Below, piece by piece: positions 63,208 through 64,000 of a stretch of 64,000 nt of DNA. The position numbers and the translations under genes are program-made. Under the pieces are notes generated by a model, which made no database searches, was not told the origin of the DNA, and worked only from the letters and a program-made list of their open reading frames with translations. Every line of letters starts with the position of its first letter. The first letter of the stretch is position 1. Source of the DNA: VAZQ01 sp963758945 (GTDB taxonomy: Bacteria; Pseudomonadota; Alphaproteobacteria; Rhizobiales; Xanthobacteraceae); the NCBI GenBank assembly GCA_963758945.1, contig CAVWXY010000017.1:1-64000 (forward strand). Direction: 5' to 3'.

Positions 63208-64000
63208 CGACCGGCTTGCTGCGCCCTCGCCGGCATTCCCACCGGGCGCTCGGCGCCGCGCTCGTCGCCGCCGGCCTGCTCGCGCCAGGGACCGCCATGC
63301 CGGCACCCGCATCCAAGCGCCCGCCGGCGCCGCTAGCGGCGGCGAAGACCGCCCTGGTGCCGTTCGAGGTCTCGCCGTTTCCCTATGCCGGCGAGGTGCC
63401 GGAGAAGAACCGCCCGTTCCTCGACGTGGTGGACGGCGAGCGGCGCGGCCACGCTTCCGACCGCGGCGGCACCTATTGGGAAGAGGAGACCTACAGCGAC
63501 CGGCGCGTCCTTTTGTACATTCCGAAGGGCTTCGATCCGCGCCGCCCCGCGCTCATGGTCGTGTTCTTCCACGGCAACGAGGCGACGCTCGGGCGCGACG
63601 TGCGCGTGCGCCAGCGGGTGCCGCGGCAGGTCGCCGAATCCGGGCTCAATGCCGTGCTGGTGGCGCCGCAATTCGCGGTCGACGCGCTCGAACTCGAGCG
63701 CCGGCCGCTTCTGGGAGCCGGGCGTGTTCGCGCAGTTCATCCACGAAGCCGGCGAGCGCCTGACCGAGCTTTACGGCGACGCGCGTGCGCACGCGGCGTT
63801 CCACGCCGCACCGGTCGTCATCGCGGCCTATAGCGGCGGCTACAATCCGGCCGCCTTCGTCCTGAAATCCGGTGGTGTCGACGAGCGCCTGCGCGGCGTC
63901 GTGCTGTTCGACGCGCTCTACGGACAGTTCGACAAGTTCGCGGACTGGCTCGCCCGGCCGCCGCCGGCTTTCTTCGTCAGCACCTTCGGCAAGGCCGCGC
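63204..64000 (+). CDS. Secreted alpha/beta hydrolase-like protein, frameshifted, runs off window
   Basis: The ATG at 63204 overlaps the upstream TGA (ATGA). N-terminal hydrophobic segment (RALGAALVAAGLLAPGTAMP), then RRVLLYIPKGFDPRRPALMV and the fold marker VFFHGNEATLGRD, up to VLVAPQFAVDALE. Near 63690 the frame shifts: the rest (AGRFWEPGVFAQFIHEAGER, then IAAYSGGYNPAAFVLKSGGV with a Ser elbow and GVVLFDALYGQFDKF) is in another frame and is open to base 64000. The original frame stops near 63833. The full hydrolase is readable across one single-base shift. The true end lies outside the window. Coupled to the membrane aminopropyltransferase-like gene, hence possibly envelope-related. Confidence 0.7.

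Noticed and set aside
60268..63312. 1014-codon open frame on the minus strand opposite the aminopropyltransferase-like gene
   Set aside because: Very His/Arg/Asp-rich composition with no domain, typical of GC-rich antisense frames. The plus-strand protein has clear helices and motifs.

Overview
The window looks like chromosomal DNA of a GC-rich alphaproteobacterium, most likely a soil Hyphomicrobiales of the Bradyrhizobium/Xanthobacteraceae type. That reading rests on the codon and base bias, the insertion-sequence types (IS481, IS1380, IS66-like), two Bug/TctC-type solute-binding proteins, UbiD decarboxylases, PsiF and Omp25-like small proteins, and REP-like palindromes. No rRNA, tRNA, CRISPR array or phage module was seen.

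Region 1 (1-17.75 kb) is a decayed, insertion-rich island. It holds a broken IS481 transposase, an IS1380 transposase with two compensating frameshifts, and an IS66-like element with 32-bp terminal inverted repeats. It also holds frameshifted remnants of a sorbosone dehydrogenase, a metallophosphoesterase, helix-turn-helix proteins and a CPBP-type membrane protease. An unexplained tandem array of about 150-220-bp units plus a broken helix-turn-helix gene occurs twice in direct orientation, about 13.8 kb apart. Between the copies lies a secreted filamentous-haemagglutinin-like (FHA) exoprotein whose frame runs, across one stop codon, into a subtilisin-like protease. A second, 5'-truncated protease copy, with its catalytic Asp changed to Asn, follows the second array.

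Region 2 (18-23.6 kb) is a catabolic cluster: cyclase and UbiD decarboxylase on the plus strand, converging with rhodanese, acyl-CoA ligase and quinone oxidoreductase on the minus strand. Several of these genes carry single-base frameshifts.

Region 3 (23.9-36.1 kb) is the most interesting part. It is a self-contained set of cell-envelope and caspase-fold genes: an intact caspase-like protease, a FecR-like periplasmic protein, an OmpA-type protein, a pseudo-caspase with TPRs (both catalytic residues lost), a CHASE2 class III nucleotide cyclase, an outer-membrane beta-barrel, and a 1056-residue TPR-CHAT protease. Two perfect TGTGA-N6-TCACA palindromes, the classic cAMP-receptor-protein operator, lie upstream of the OmpA-FecR-caspase group and of the TPR-CHAT gene. 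A weaker one lies upstream of the beta-barrel gene. The inference is a cAMP-controlled envelope-surveillance or programmed-death locus that encodes its own cyclase.

Region 4 (36.2-64 kb) is mostly intact transport and catabolism: an MBL hydrolase, LLM flavin enzyme and alpha/beta hydrolase operon; two tandem TctC binding proteins; a DevBCA-like exporter; and a DUF2147 protein. These are followed by a molybdenum hydroxylase, Rieske, amidohydrolase and LLM operon; a second UbiD followed by a complete SsuABC/TauABC-like importer; a gamma-glutamyltransferase and ThDP-enzyme pair; a PsiF-like protein; a leaderless NMT1-like binding protein; and a membrane-embedded spermidine-synthase-fold protein followed by a truncated hydrolase. 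The pattern suggests uptake and oxidative or decarboxylative breakdown of aromatic or other carboxylated compounds.
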